A model generated the notes under the pieces. It had not been told where the DNA came from. It worked only from the letters and a program-made list of their open reading frames with translations, and did no database searches. Positions 1 through 9,690 of a stretch of DNA of 64,000 nucleotides are shown here, piece after piece (position 1 is the stretch's first letter; each line of letters opens with the position of its first letter). The position numbers were made by a program, and so were the translations under genes. The stretch lies in NCBI GenBank assembly GCA_016714225.1, contig JADJNS010000009.1, forward strand, positions 62,001-126,000, in the 5' to 3' direction. This stretch comes from Archangiaceae bacterium. GTDB lineage: Bacteria > Myxococcota > Myxococcia > Myxococcales > Myxococcaceae.

Positions 1-428
1 TCACCGTGACGCCACGCGCAGAGGGCGTCGTTCGAGTTCACGTCAGCGCGAAAGATGCCGAGGAGCGGTCGTTCGACTCAGACGCCATCGAGGTGCGGGC
101 GATAAAAAAGATCGAGCTCACCTGCGACGCTCAAGACGAACGCGGGCAGACCCGACCGTGCGACGGCCCGGTCGCGTCGGGGAGTCGGGTCTCGTTCGAG
201 GTACTCCCGGTGAGCGGGATGGTGCCGTTCACCGCCCCGCGACTGAGTGTCCGGCCGACCACCCGGCTCACGAATGAGCCCTTTTGGCACTGCGGCGAAA
301 AACCCCGGCGCAGGGCGCCTCAAGAGAAGAGCTACCAATGTCTCGCCGTCGACGTACCACCGGGAAGGTATCGGGCCACCGCCACGCTTGCGGGTCTGAG
401 CGAAGCGATCGAGGTCGAGGTTCGCTAG
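1..428 (+). CDS. 3' part of an unidentified protein
   Basis: The frame is open from base 3 to the stop at 426-428, so this is the last ~141 residues of a gene that begins outside the window. The visible part alternates short hydrophobic and charged stretches typical of beta-sandwich domains and ends in a likely beta strand (EAIEVEVR). It has four cysteines, two of them close together (LTCDAQ and RPCDG). I recognise no family and see no membrane segment. An internal ATG at 6 exists, but in-frame residues before it make a true start there unlikely. Confidence 0.45.
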   Translation, partial: TVTPRAEGVVRVHVSAKDAEERSFDSDAIEVRAIKKIELTCDAQDERGQTRPCDGPVASGSRVSFEVLPVSGMVPFTAPRLSVRPTTRLTNEPFWHCGEKPRRRAPQEKSYQCLAVDVPPGRYRATATLAGLSEAIEVEVR

Positions 429-500
429 CTAGCGCCGCGCTGACCGAGCGTCGTCTCCGAGCGCCAGCGCGCACAGCGCCCGCCCTCACCGCCGCAAGGT

Positions 501-1163
501 CTATAGGGCCGCGTGAATGGCGCGCTCGAGCACCTTGGGCGCGAGCCGGCGGGCGTGGGCCGGCACGGTCATCACCGTCAGCGCGTCACCCACCAACGTG
601 ACGTGGGTCTGTTCTCCGACGGCGAGCTGCACCCGCTTCACCTTGGCGGCGAGGTTCTGGCGGCCGCTCTCGTCGCGCGCCACGTTGTCGAGCGCCTCGC
701 TCACCGCGGGCAGCAGCGCGCCCAGCGGCTCGAGCGAGTCTTCGCCCAGCGGGTCGGGGAGCAGGAAGAGAATCGGCGCGCCCACCTGCACCGCGAGCTG
801 CGACTCGGCCCCCGCCACCCGCCGCTTGAGCTCGACGTGCGAGGGGGCCGGCAGCGAATCGGCCGGCGGGCGCGAGAGGCCCAGCACGTCGTGCACCGTC
901 ACCGCTTCGATGTGTCGCACCGGCACGTGGGCCACGTTCCACTCGGGCGGGGTGTGCAGCAGCACGGTGGCCTGGTTGCCCTCGTGCCCCACGTCGAGCA
1001 CGAAGCCCGACAGGTCGCGCGCCGAGGCGAGGTGCAGGGTGACCCGCGGCCGGCGCAGCGCCTCGCCCGAGCGAATGCGGCGGGCCAGCTCGCCCAGCTC
1101 TTCGAGCAGCCGGTCGGGGTGGCGCGCCGTCAGCTCGCGGAGCACCTTCTCGCCGTCACTCAT
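501..1163 (-). CDS. Hypothetical protein, 220 aa
   Basis: This is a soluble 220-residue protein of unknown function with no signal peptide or membrane segment. The N-terminal ~100 residues look like a small beta-rich fold (RVTLHLASARDLSGFVLD, then a VRHIEAVTVHDV strand-helix). The C-terminal half is mostly helical and ends in a basic tail. Codon use matches its neighbours. It lies 79 bp downstream of the secreted helical protein on the same strand and is probably co-transcribed with it. The ATG at 1163 is the first start in the frame. I cannot name a family. Confidence 0.65.
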   Translation of the reverse strand: MSDGEKVLRELTARHPDRLLEELGELARRIRSGEALRRPRVTLHLASARDLSGFVLDVGHEGNQATVLLHTPPEWNVAHVPVRHIEAVTVHDVLGLSRPPADSLPAPSHVELKRRVAGAESQLAVQVGAPILFLLPDPLGEDSLEPLGALLPAVSEALDNVARDESGRQNLAAKVKRVQLAVGEQTHVTLVGDALTVMTVPAHARRLAPKVLERAIHAAL

Positions 1164-1206
1164 GGGGTGGCCCGACAGCGAGGCCGTGCTCGCCTGGTGA
1201 GAAGCC

Positions 1207-1230
1207 GTTCACGTTCACCTTCACGTTCAC
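1207..1230. repeat. Four tandem GTTCAC-type hexamers
   Basis: Four consecutive hexamers (GTTCAC, GTTCAC, CTTCAC, GTTCAC) lie just beyond the 3' end of the 775-aa gene. An inverted, shorter copy lies upstream of the same gene at 3689-3706. Both sites also share AGCCGTTCA flanking sequence. Confidence 0.6.
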
Positions 1231-1242
1231 GTCGTTGAGGCG

Positions 1243-3570
1243 CTACTTCGAGGCGGTGAGCTGTTTTCGCTGGCCCACGCAGAAGTTGATGATTTCGGTC
1301 AGCGTCAGCGAGCCGCCCACCACGTCGAACTTCTTCTCACCCATCTCGGGGTAGTCGTGCTGGAGAATGATGCCGGTCGCGATGCACTCGTTGTACTGGG
1401 CGAGCGCCTCGGCCTTCTTCGACTTGTCCATCAGGGTCTTGCCGGCCTCGTACGACTTCTTGGGGCCGTCTTCGAACTTGATCAGCGGCGCCACCTCTTT
1501 CATCAGCGTCTGCGTCTCGCTCACCCGCTGGGTGCACAGGTCCATCACCGCCAGGGGCATCAGCGTCTTGCCGTCGACCAGCACCGGCAGCTTGGCCAGC
1601 TGGGGCAGCATCTTGGTGAGCTGCTGGCCCTCGCTCTGGCACGACTTGAACAGGCCCAGCGACGCCTCGTACTTGCCCTTGCGCTCGCGCAGGTTCTTCA
1701 ACGTCGCCGCCTTGTCGTTGGTGGCCACCCCCGTCATCAGCGCCTCGCCCGTCTTCTTGCGCAGCTCGCGCGCCAGCTTGGTGAACTCGAGCGTGTCGGT
1801 GAGCCCGTACAGCGCGTTGCGCGCCTTCTCGGCCTGCGCCGCGTAGTTGCCGTTCTGCTTCTCGAGCGGGGCCTGCTTCTCGAGCATGGTGTTGATGGCC
1901 TCGACCGCGGCGATGGCGCCTTCGAGGTCGCTGTCTTTGCCCTCGGGCGCCTTGGCGGTGTCGAGCTTCTGCTTCGCCGAGGCCTGCGCGTCGGCCAGCG
2001 CCTGGCCCGCCTCGCGCGCGGCGAGCTGAATCTTCTTGGCGGCCAGCTTGCCCTCGAGCTCGGCGATCTTCTTCTTGGTGTCGCCGTCGTACCAGGCGTA
2101 CGTCTTGTCCTTCTCGATGAGGGGCTCGCCCTTCTCGAGCACCGTGCCGATCAGCTTGATCGAGCTCTCGGCCTGCTGCACCTGCTCGTGGCCGAACTTC
2201 GGGTCGCCCAGCGCGGTCATCGCGTCGGTGGCGAGGCGGCGCGCCTCGTTCGTCTTCGCGATCTGCCGCTCGACGTCGACCTCGAGGCGGCGGCGCTCGA
2301 TGATTTTTCTGGCCTCGCCGATCACCCAGGTGGCCTCGCCCACGCTCTTGGCCATCGCCGGCTCTTTGGCGTGCACCGTGGCCAGCGTCTTCTCGAGCAC
2401 GGTGATGGCGGTGGCGTACTCCTGGAACTGCTCGTCGCTGGGGCCCTTGGCCTCGACCGCGCGCTGCGCGATGCCCACGTCGAGCTGCGCCGCGGTCAGG
2501 CTGCGCTGCTCGATCTGCGTCTCGGTGTCGACCAGCGCGCGCCGCACCTGCTCGACGTACTGACCAAACGCCTGGCTGCGCTCGGCCTCGGGCTGAAACT
2601 TCTCGACCAGGCCGCGCACCACGATCGCCGCCGTGCGCGCCTCGGCGAGCTGGTCGGCGGTGGGCTTGCCCTTGAGCGGCTTGGCCGCCGCGAGCAGGTC
2701 TCGATACTGCGGGTCGATCTCGGCCTTTAGCCGCTGAAGGCCGGTCGCCGTCCACGCCTCGTCCATCTTCTTCTTCGCCGCGGCGTGCTCGGCGCGCAGC
2801 TTGCCCGCCTCGGTGCCGTAGCCCTTGTGCTTCGCTTCGAGCGCCTTGCCGTCGTCGAGCTGCTTGAGCAGCGCCTTCGCCGCGGTGTCTCCCGCCTTGA
2901 AGTCGTCGTCGCTGGCCTCTTTGCCCAGCGCCGCCACCGCGTCTTTGAGGGTCTGGCGCAGCGGCTCGAGCGCGGCGCGCTGCTTCTCGACTCCCAGGTT
3001 GGTCTCGCGCTCGTCGGCGGCCCTCAGCTGCTTGGCCACCAGCGCGTCGGTGTCGTTCAAGAACGCATTGAACTTCGCGTCGACCTTGCCGAACGGGCGC
3101 GCGTCGTCGACCAGCTTCTTCACCGCGTCGGCGGCGGTGCGGGCATCGGCGAAGTCTTTCGCGGTGGGCTCTTTGGCCGTGAGCTTCGCCGCTGCCTCGT
3201 TCAGGGCCTTCACCGTGCCGTCGAGCGCGCGCCGGGCGTCGAAGATCTTCACGTTGGCGCGGCGGGTGTCGACCCAGTCGCGCAGGGTGCGCAGCTCTTT
3301 GCGGGCGGCGAGCGCGGCCTTGGCGTAGTCGAGGTCGCTCTGCTCGAGCTCGGCGCCCGCGTCGATCGCGGCTTTGAGCTTCTCGACCGCGTCGTGCGCG
3401 GCGTCGAGGTCGGCGTTCGAGGGCGGGTCTGGTTTGATCTTCTCTACCGCCTGGCTCAGCGCCGAGCGCGCCGCTTCGAGCTGCTTCGAAGCAGCGGCGG
3501 CGTCGGCGGCGAGTGCAGAAGGGGGAAACGAGACGAGGAAGAAGAGGGCCAGACCGCGGCGTGTGTTCAT
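1243..3570 (-). CDS. Secreted, mostly helical (coiled-coil) protein, 775 aa
   Basis: The protein starts with a Sec signal peptide (basic NTRRG, hydrophobic LALFFLVSF, cleavage near SALA-AD). The rest is almost entirely Ala/Lys/Glu/Leu-rich helix. Repeated modules of roughly 80-90 residues have the pattern AR..L..A...L.AK.PTA.DFADARTAADAVK, resembling tandem helical hairpins or a spectrin-like array. Cysteine is nearly absent until the last ~130 residues, which carry three (FKSCQSEG, MDLCTQR, YNECIATG) and end in a more ordered domain. It is likely periplasmic or surface-exposed. No enzymatic motif is visible, and a structural or scaffold role is inference only. Confidence 0.75.
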   Translation of the reverse strand: MNTRRGLALFFLVSFPPSALAADAAAASKQLEAARSALSQAVEKIKPDPPSNADLDAAHDAVEKLKAAIDAGAELEQSDLDYAKAALAARKELRTLRDWVDTRRANVKIFDARRALDGTVKALNEAAAKLTAKEPTAKDFADARTAADAVKKLVDDARPFGKVDAKFNAFLNDTDALVAKQLRAADERETNLGVEKQRAALEPLRQTLKDAVAALGKEASDDDFKAGDTAAKALLKQLDDGKALEAKHKGYGTEAGKLRAEHAAAKKKMDEAWTATGLQRLKAEIDPQYRDLLAAAKPLKGKPTADQLAEARTAAIVVRGLVEKFQPEAERSQAFGQYVEQVRRALVDTETQIEQRSLTAAQLDVGIAQRAVEAKGPSDEQFQEYATAITVLEKTLATVHAKEPAMAKSVGEATWVIGEARKIIERRRLEVDVERQIAKTNEARRLATDAMTALGDPKFGHEQVQQAESSIKLIGTVLEKGEPLIEKDKTYAWYDGDTKKKIAELEGKLAAKKIQLAAREAGQALADAQASAKQKLDTAKAPEGKDSDLEGAIAAVEAINTMLEKQAPLEKQNGNYAAQAEKARNALYGLTDTLEFTKLARELRKKTGEALMTGVATNDKAATLKNLRERKGKYEASLGLFKSCQSEGQQLTKMLPQLAKLPVLVDGKTLMPLAVMDLCTQRVSETQTLMKEVAPLIKFEDGPKKSYEAGKTLMDKSKKAEALAQYNECIATGIILQHDYPEMGEKKFDVVGGSLTLTEIINFCVGQRKQLTASK

Positions 3571-3783
3571 CGCGGCCGAAACTTAGCTGAAGGGCCCCGG
3601 CCCTGAGCGGCTCAAAAAAGGGAGCCGTTTGGCTCCGTCCGACGTACACGTGAGCACCGTCGCGCTACAGGCTGCTCCCACCCGAGACGTGAACGTGAAC
3701 CTGAACGGCTGTGTGAGCGCTCGGCCCTGATCGCAATACCGGTTGATCGCAGCTTCGAGCGCCTTCGACCCAAGAGCACCCGC
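3571..3783. other. Intergenic region with hexamer repeat
   Basis: These 213 bp separate two minus-strand genes. They contain the inverted hexamer repeat at 3689-3706 and presumably the promoter of the helical protein. I see no clear sigma-70 boxes or terminator hairpin with a T-run. Confidence 0.4.
3689..3706. repeat. Three GTGAAC-type hexamers, inverted copy of 1207-1230
   Basis: GTGAAC, GTGAAC and CTGAAC run in tandem and are followed by GGCTGT. The reverse complement matches the array at 1207-1230 apart from one missing unit and a C/G change. The 775-aa gene is therefore bracketed by inverted short repeats. Confidence 0.55.
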
Positions 3784-5502
3784 TCACGCCGCGCCGCTCA
3801 CGCCGGCCTCGGCGGCCTGCAGCGAGAGCGCGGCGAGCGCCTTCTGGGCCTCGCCCAGGGTCAGCACCACCTCGGTCGCCCCCGCCTCACGCAGGCGCGC
3901 GGCCGCCTCGGAAGAGGGCGCGTCGACGCCGCGGTGCAAGAGCACCACCACGTGGCAGCCCGGCAGCTGGGCGCGAAGGCGCCGGCACAGGTAGCGGGTG
4001 CTGGCGCTGCCGGCCGGGGGCAGTGAGGCGATGATCACCGCCTTGGGCGCGCGCCGCACCACCGCGTCGACGGCCGCGGCGCGCTCGGCGGGGGGCTGCG
4101 CCTCGACGCGCCCGCCGCCCACCATCGCCAGCATCTGCAGCAGCACCGCGTCAGAGCGGGTCTCGGCGGCCAACCCCAGCACCGGGTGCGCGACCTTCGC
4201 CGAGGCGGGGGGCGCGAGGGCCGCGAGCACCTTGCCCACGTCGCCCACCACCCGCTCGGCGGTGGCGTCGTCGATGGCCTGCTGGTTCTGGTCGCGGCCG
4301 GCCAGCGCCAGCGCCGGCACCAGCAGGGCGTCGAGCGCAGAGGCCAGCGAGCTCTTCGAGATTTCGGCGCGGCCGATGCGCTCGGCGTCGCGCAGCGCCT
4401 GGGCCAGCACCCGCTGGTAGAAGTTCACCTCGGCGTTCAAGCCCGGCTCGTCTCCCAGCAGCACGGTGAGAAACGCCAGCTGCGGAACGTTGCGGCCCAT
4501 CACCGCCGCGCACACGGTGAGCGGGGTGGCGAGCACCAGCCCGACGGGCCCCCACATCCACGTCCAGAAGACGGCCGAGATGAGCAGCGCCAGCGACGAG
4601 ACGCCGGTGCGCCGGCCCAGCACCAGGGGCTCGACGAAGTTCGCCACCACGATGTCGGCGAACACGAACAGCACCACCGTGCACGCGGTCTCGCGCCAGC
4701 CGGGGAAGATGGCGAAGGCGATGAGCGAGGGCAGCAGCACCGCGATGGCCGCGCCGAGCATCGGCACGAACCGCAACAGCCCGGCGATGAAGCCCCACAG
4801 CAGCCCGTAGGGAATGCCGATCAGGTGCAGCGCCACCGCCAGCACTGCGCCGAAGGCGGCGTTGATCCACACCTGGGTGAGCAGCAGGTGGCTGATGCGG
4901 CGCACCGCCTCGTCCATGGTGCGGGTGGTGACGGTGACGTTCTGCGGGCCGGCCAGCCGAATCATGCGCGCGCGCAGGTCTTCGCGCCGGCCCAGCACGA
5001 AGAGGGTGAGCACCAGCACCAGCCCGCTCATCGCGATGGGCTCGAGAATCGGCCGCACCGCCTCTTCGAGCCGCTGCCACAGCCGCGGCGTCTCGGCGAT
5101 GCGCACCGCGGTGGTGGGCAGCGACGCCTCGGAGTCGGGCGCGAAGGCCGCGCCCAGCTGGTCCATCGCGCGGCGAAAGTTCTCGACCAGGCCGATGCCG
5201 CCCAGCCGGGCCAGCTTCTGGTTGATCTGCGCCGAGTAGGTGTGGAGCTGGGTGGCGAGGTCGGCCGCCTGCGAGACCAGAATCGAGCTCAACACCAGAA
5301 ACAGCGTCATCGCCGCGCCCACCACCACCAGCAGCGAGACCAGCCGCGAGGCGCCGCGGCGCTCGAGCGCGTCAGAGGGCGGAGTGAGGATGAACGCGAA
5401 GTAGAAGGCGAGGGTGACCGGTATCCACACCGGCTTGCCGATCGCCACGATGGCGATGACCAGCGCGACCTCGGCCACCGGGCCGACGTTCAGACGCCGC
5501 AC
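3784..5502 (-). CDS. AI-2E family (PerM/YdiK-like) permease with a cytosolic C-terminal extension
   Basis: The first ~350 residues are a typical AI-2E/PerM transporter. They include N-terminal membrane helices (VALVIAIVAIGKPVWIPVTL), a long extracytoplasmic helical segment, and the family core around LLWGFIAGLLRFVPMLGA, followed by the VEPLVLGRRTGVSSL stretch and GPVGLVLATPLTV. About 220 further residues are soluble and Ala-rich. Their last ~120 residues look like a Rossmann-type domain (KAVIIASLPPAGSASTRYL, then CHVVVLLHRG and ATEVVLTLGEA). Substrates of this family vary, and the extension is not part of the standard permease. Its start lies inside the 3' end of the response-regulator gene, so the two are probably translationally coupled. 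Confidence 0.85.
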   Translation of the reverse strand: MRRLNVGPVAEVALVIAIVAIGKPVWIPVTLAFYFAFILTPPSDALERRGASRLVSLLVVVGAAMTLFLVLSSILVSQAADLATQLHTYSAQINQKLARLGGIGLVENFRRAMDQLGAAFAPDSEASLPTTAVRIAETPRLWQRLEEAVRPILEPIAMSGLVLVLTLFVLGRREDLRARMIRLAGPQNVTVTTRTMDEAVRRISHLLLTQVWINAAFGAVLAVALHLIGIPYGLLWGFIAGLLRFVPMLGAAIAVLLPSLIAFAIFPGWRETACTVVLFVFADIVVANFVEPLVLGRRTGVSSLALLISAVFWTWMWGPVGLVLATPLTVCAAVMGRNVPQLAFLTVLLGDEPGLNAEVNFYQRVLAQALRDAERIGRAEISKSSLASALDALLVPALALAGRDQNQQAIDDATAERVVGDVGKVLAALAPPASAKVAHPVLGLAAETRSDAVLLQMLAMVGGGRVEAQPPAERAAAVDAVVRRAPKAVIIASLPPAGSASTRYLCRRLRAQLPGCHVVVLLHRGVDAPSSEAAARLREAGATEVVLTLGEAQKALAALSLQAAEAGVSGAA

Positions 5503-5860
5503 AGCTCAGCGATGCGACCGAAGAGGGTGGGCAGGTGGGTGGGCTTCTCGAACGCGCCCTCGACCTGCAGCTTGCCGCGCTGGTCGGGCGTCATGCCGCA
5601 CAGCACCACCACCGGTATCGACCGCCACGCCGCACGGCCCTTGAGCGTCTTGCAGAAGTCCCACCCGCTCATCACCGGCATCATCAGGTCGGTGAGAATG
5701 AGGTCGGGGTCGAAGCCGCCCTCGAGCACGGTGATGGCCGCGGCCCCGTTCTCGGCCATGGTCACCACGTAGCCCCTGCTCTTCGAGCGCCCCCCGACAA
5801 CAGGTCGCGGTTGGCGGGGTCGTCATCGACCACCAGCACCTTGCAGCCGTTCGCTTTCAT
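5490..5860 (-). pseudogene. Single-domain response regulator, interrupted by two +1 indels
   Basis: Reading from the ATG at 5860 gives a receiver start (KVLVVDDDPANRDLLSG) that runs out of frame twice. Removing one base from the C6 run at 5790-5795 and one from the C4 run at 5773-5776 (plus-strand notation) yields a clean 122-residue receiver domain. In that version the acidic pocket is D12-D14, the phospho-acceptor is D57 in DLILTDLMMP, the usual Thr/Ser position is Cys87 (VVVLCGMT), and the conserved Lys is K105 in FEKP. There is no output domain. Both breaks are in homopolymers, so sequencing error is the likelier cause. The stop lies 13 bp inside the AI-2E-type permease gene. Confidence 0.75.
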
Positions 5861-5905
5861 CTCCTGGAGAGGCCCTATAGCGGCCGCCCCGGGGCGCGCC
5901 CTACT

Positions 5906-8900
5906 TCAGTGGCACTTGTTGCAGCCCGAGCTGCTCTTGCTGTGGCTGATGCCCGGGTTCGACGGGTCGTGCGCGAACGACCACACGTTGGTGGTCGAGG
6001 TGGTGCTCGCGTACTTGTGGCAGTTGCCGCAGAGGGTGAGGTTGGTGTCGTTGTGCGTCGAGGTGAAGCTGTCGCCGCTCTTCGAGCCGGTCACGCTGAA
6101 AGACTGGCTGAACTGGTGGCCGCCGCTGGCGGTGGGGTGGCTGAGCGGCGGCGTGGTGGTCAGCGTGGTGTACAGCGACGACGCGAACTTGTGGCAGCCC
6201 TGGCACCCGGCGGCCGAGTTGGCGGTCGCGTTGGTGTGCGCGTACTTCACGTTGGTGACCGGGCCCTTGAAGTCGGTGAAGTCGATGTGGCACGAGACGC
6301 ACTTGTTGCCGTTGGCGATGCCGCCGTAGTGCTGCGCGGTCGCCACGCTCAGGTGCCGCGACGAGCTGCCGCCCTGGCCGTGGCAGGTCTCGCAGGCGAG
6401 GGCCGAGGCGGTGGTCGGGCCGGTCGAGGCGTGTGCGCCGGTGGCGCCCAGCCAGTTGGGGGTGGTGGCCGAGGTGCCCGGGAAGGCGTGGCAGCTGCTG
6501 CAGTCTTGCCCGGTGGCCCCGAAGGCCGCGTGGTCTTGCATGGTGTAGCCAGTGCCGGGCTTCACGTTGAGGTGGCAGTTGCTGCAGCGGCCGGTGGTGC
6601 CGTTCAAGGTCAGCGCGGTGATGTTCTTGTGGAAGCTGGCCTGCGCCCACTCTTTGCCGGTCACCCCGGCGGTGCCCGACTGGCCCTGCTGGGTGTGGCA
6701 GACCTTGCAGTCGGCGCCGCTCACGTTGATGTCGGTGTGGGTGATTTGGTCATGCAGCCCGGCCTTGCCGGTGGCCGCGCTGGCGGTGGTGATGGTCTTG
6801 CTGTCGTTGAGCCCGGTGGGCAGGTTGTTGTTGGTGCCGGCGACCGTGCCCTTGCCGTTCGTCAGGCCGTGGCACTCGCGGCAGGTGGTGGCGTTCGCCA
6901 CCGGGCCGTGAAACTTCGCCGCCCGGTTCCACGCCGCGCCCGACGCCTTGGCGTCGGCGGCGTGGCACACGCTGCAGTCTTTGCCCGCCAGCTGGCCCGA
7001 GGCATGGTTCATCCACTGGGCCTGGTTGGTGGTGGTCATGCCCATCGCCAGCGCGTAGCTGACGGTGCCCTGGGTGGCCGCGGCCGGCTGGCTCACCGCG
7101 TGGCAGTCGAGGCAGGCGCCGGGCTGGGCGGTGAGGTTGGGGTGGTAGGTGGCGAGCGCGGTCGCCGAGGTGCGCCACTGGGCCGCGGTGAGGCCGCCTG
7201 CCGCGCGGCCCAGCGCGCCGGTGTGGCAGGTGGCGCAGCTCTGGGTGGTGAGCTGCACCGAGCGGTGGCTCATCTTGAAGGTGGTGCCCTGGGTCACGTC
7301 GGCCTTGGCGGCGTCGGCCATCAGCGGGTAGTGGCAGCCCACGCACTCGGTGGGGGTCGCGCTGCCAATCTTGGAGTGAAACTGGCCGTCGGCCCAGCTG
7401 TTGCCCGGGTTGGCGTGGCAGTGGTGGCAGTCGAGCTGCGAGACGCGGCTCACCATCTGCCCGCCGATGTTCACCGTGGCGGTGAACTGGGCCGCGTGGT
7501 CCATCGGCTGGAGGTTGGTGGTGCCCTTCTGCACGATCTTCTGCGGCAGCATCACCGCGTGGCAGTCGCCGCAGTTGGTGGTGGGCTGGGCGATGGGCGT
7601 CACCGTGCCGCCCGGGGTGGCCCTGAAGTTGGTCAGCGCCGCGTGATACTTGCCGTTGGAGTACGCGGTCACCGTGCCGGCGGTGTTGGTGTGGCAGTGC
7701 CAGCAGCTGTTGTAGTCGGGGCTGCCGGTGGGCCCGGGGCTCAGCCGCGCGTCGATGATCGACGAGGTGTGCAGCATGCCGTTGTAGAGCGTGGCCAGCA
7801 CCGAGCTGGTGCTGGTGACCAGGTTGTTGGCCCCCGAGCGGTTCAAGGTGGTCTGGGTCACGGTGATGAACTCGTCGGTCGAGCTGACGAACGAGCCGGG
7901 GTAGGCCACGCCGCCGTCCCAGTCGCCGCCGCGAATGTTATTCGCGGTCATCGCCCCGGGGCCGTAGAGGTTGACGTACCGGCCGCCCTTCACCGTCGAC
8001 TGGTGACACCCGAAGCAGTCGCCGCTGCCGCTGGTCGAGTGATCGAACCCGAGCAGCGCGCCCATCACGCCCGCGTCGGTGCCGGGCAACAGGTCGGGGC
8101 GCTGGGTGGTGTGGCAGGTCACGCACTGGGTCGCGGCCAGCGTGCTCGGCCCGTGGGAGAAGTTGGCGCCCGCCCAGTCGGTGGTGCTGGTGTGGCAGGT
8201 CTGGCAGTCGCCCCCGGCGCCGTGGGTGATGCCCTTGGCGTTGGTGACGTAGTCGAACGGCGAGCGGGTGAAGCCCGCCGCCCAGCCCGCGGTCGAGGTG
8301 GGCCGCTCGGCCTCGTGGCAGGGCAGGCAGGTGGTGGGGGTGGGAGCGCCCGCGTGGTACTGGCCGCCCGCCCAGGTGGTGCCGGGCGCCGCGACGTGGC
8401 AGGTCTTGCACTCGCCCAGCGCCGGGCCGGCCTGGTGATCGAAGGTCAAGCCCGCGCCGACCTGCACCAGCGTCACCGGTCGCGTGTTGGCGTGGCAGTC
8501 GAGGCACTGCGCGGGCTGCGCCTGCCCGGCGGCGGTGAGCGAGGAGTGGTACTGGGCCGGCGCACCACCGTCGATCGAGTTCTCGAAGGTCGAGGCGAAG
8601 TCGGTGGTGGGCATCAGGTGGCACAGCCGGCAATCGGTCGACACCAGCGCCTGGGTGCCGGGCGCGCCAGACGACCAGAGCACGGCCTCGTGGCGCATCT
8701 CACCCGAGGCGGGGTTGCGCGGCGGGCTCGAGGCCGGCGGGCCCACGAAGCCCACCGGCGCGCTCACCGCGTGGCAGTCGCTGCAGCCGGTCGGCGTCAC
8801 GCCCAGGTCGATCAGCGAGTAGTGGAGCTGCGCCTGGGTGTAGACGCCCTTCGCCGCGTCGACGTGGCAGTTGGTGCACGCGCTCATCGCCGCAGCGGGG

Positions 8901-9543
8901 AGCTGGGGGTGGCGTGGTTCATGCGCATCTGCAGCACCTGGCTGTTGACGTTCAGCGCGGCCATGGTGGTGCCCGACCACACCGGCACCAGCCCATCGAG
9001 GCTGATGTCGTTGGCCGGGTCGTGGGCGTCGAGCGGCGCGTCGCTCGCCCCCTGCCAGGTGGTGGTGACGTGGCAGCTGGCGCAGTCGCTGCCGCGCATG
9101 TCGGGGTGGGTGAAGCCGGTCTTGGGCAGCGCGGCGAACAGGGTGCCCACGTCGTGGCAGCTGGCGCACATCGAGGTGATGCCCGAGTGGGTGAAGGCGA
9201 TGCGCTCACCGCTCGAGTGGCAGGTCAGGCAGGTCTGCGGCCCGTACTCGTAGGCGGTGACCGCGAGGTGCAGCCGGTCGGTCACGTCTTGAGGGTGCTC
9301 GTGACAGGCGGTGCACGAGAACTGCTTGAAGTCGGAGTTGGTGCTGGCGTGACACGACTCGCAGGTGATTGGGCCGTCGAGCGCGGCGCGGCCCAGCTCG
9401 TGGCTGCTGCCCGCGGTGATGGGAAACCAGGTGTGCCGCTCGGGGGTGATGCCCTTGGTGCCGGGGCCGACGGGCCCGTTCGAGCAGCCCAATGCAGCCG
9501 CCAGTGCCAGTACCGCGACCCAGTGGAGTGAGGAGATTCTCAT
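5906..9543 (-). CDS. Giant lipoprotein multihaem c-type cytochrome, 30 CXXCH motifs (one frame break)
   Basis: The first 219 residues (from 9543) carry a lipoprotein signal (ALAAALGC, Cys20) and five CXXCH motifs. They then run into a stop at 8884 because the G5 run at 8905-8909 is one base short. Restoring one base joins them in frame to 25 more CXXCH motifs, giving ~1212 residues and 30 predicted haems. Motifs are spaced 20-60 residues apart with many extra His residues (FDH, MNHAS, THT, QYH), as expected for bis-His ligation. The last motif (CNKCH) is at the extreme C-terminus. A stop-start overlap (ATGA) at the break could allow reinitiation, but that product would lack an export signal, so a frame error is favoured. 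Its likely role is surface or periplasmic long-range electron transfer. Confidence 0.85.
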
Positions 9544-9690
9544 CGCGCGGTCACCTCAGAGTCGTGTTGTACCGCCACCGGGTCGGCATCAGGCAGGCTG
9601 CTGGGGTGGCGAAGTCTGGATTCTGCCAGGGCGCGCTGGAGATCTCGATGCCCCCCCAAAGTGCCCACTGCCGTGCACAGGGCGAATGCC

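Noticed and set aside
8884..8886. Separate downstream cytochrome gene starting at the ATG overlapping the stop
   Set aside because: The product would have 25 haem motifs but no export signal, which c-type cytochrome maturation needs. A one-base error explains the data better.
5909..9253. Long open frame on the plus strand opposite the 30-haem cytochrome
   Set aside because: Its translation is Ala/Gly/Arg/Val-biased without any domain. It is a by-product of high G+C codon use in the cytochrome gene.
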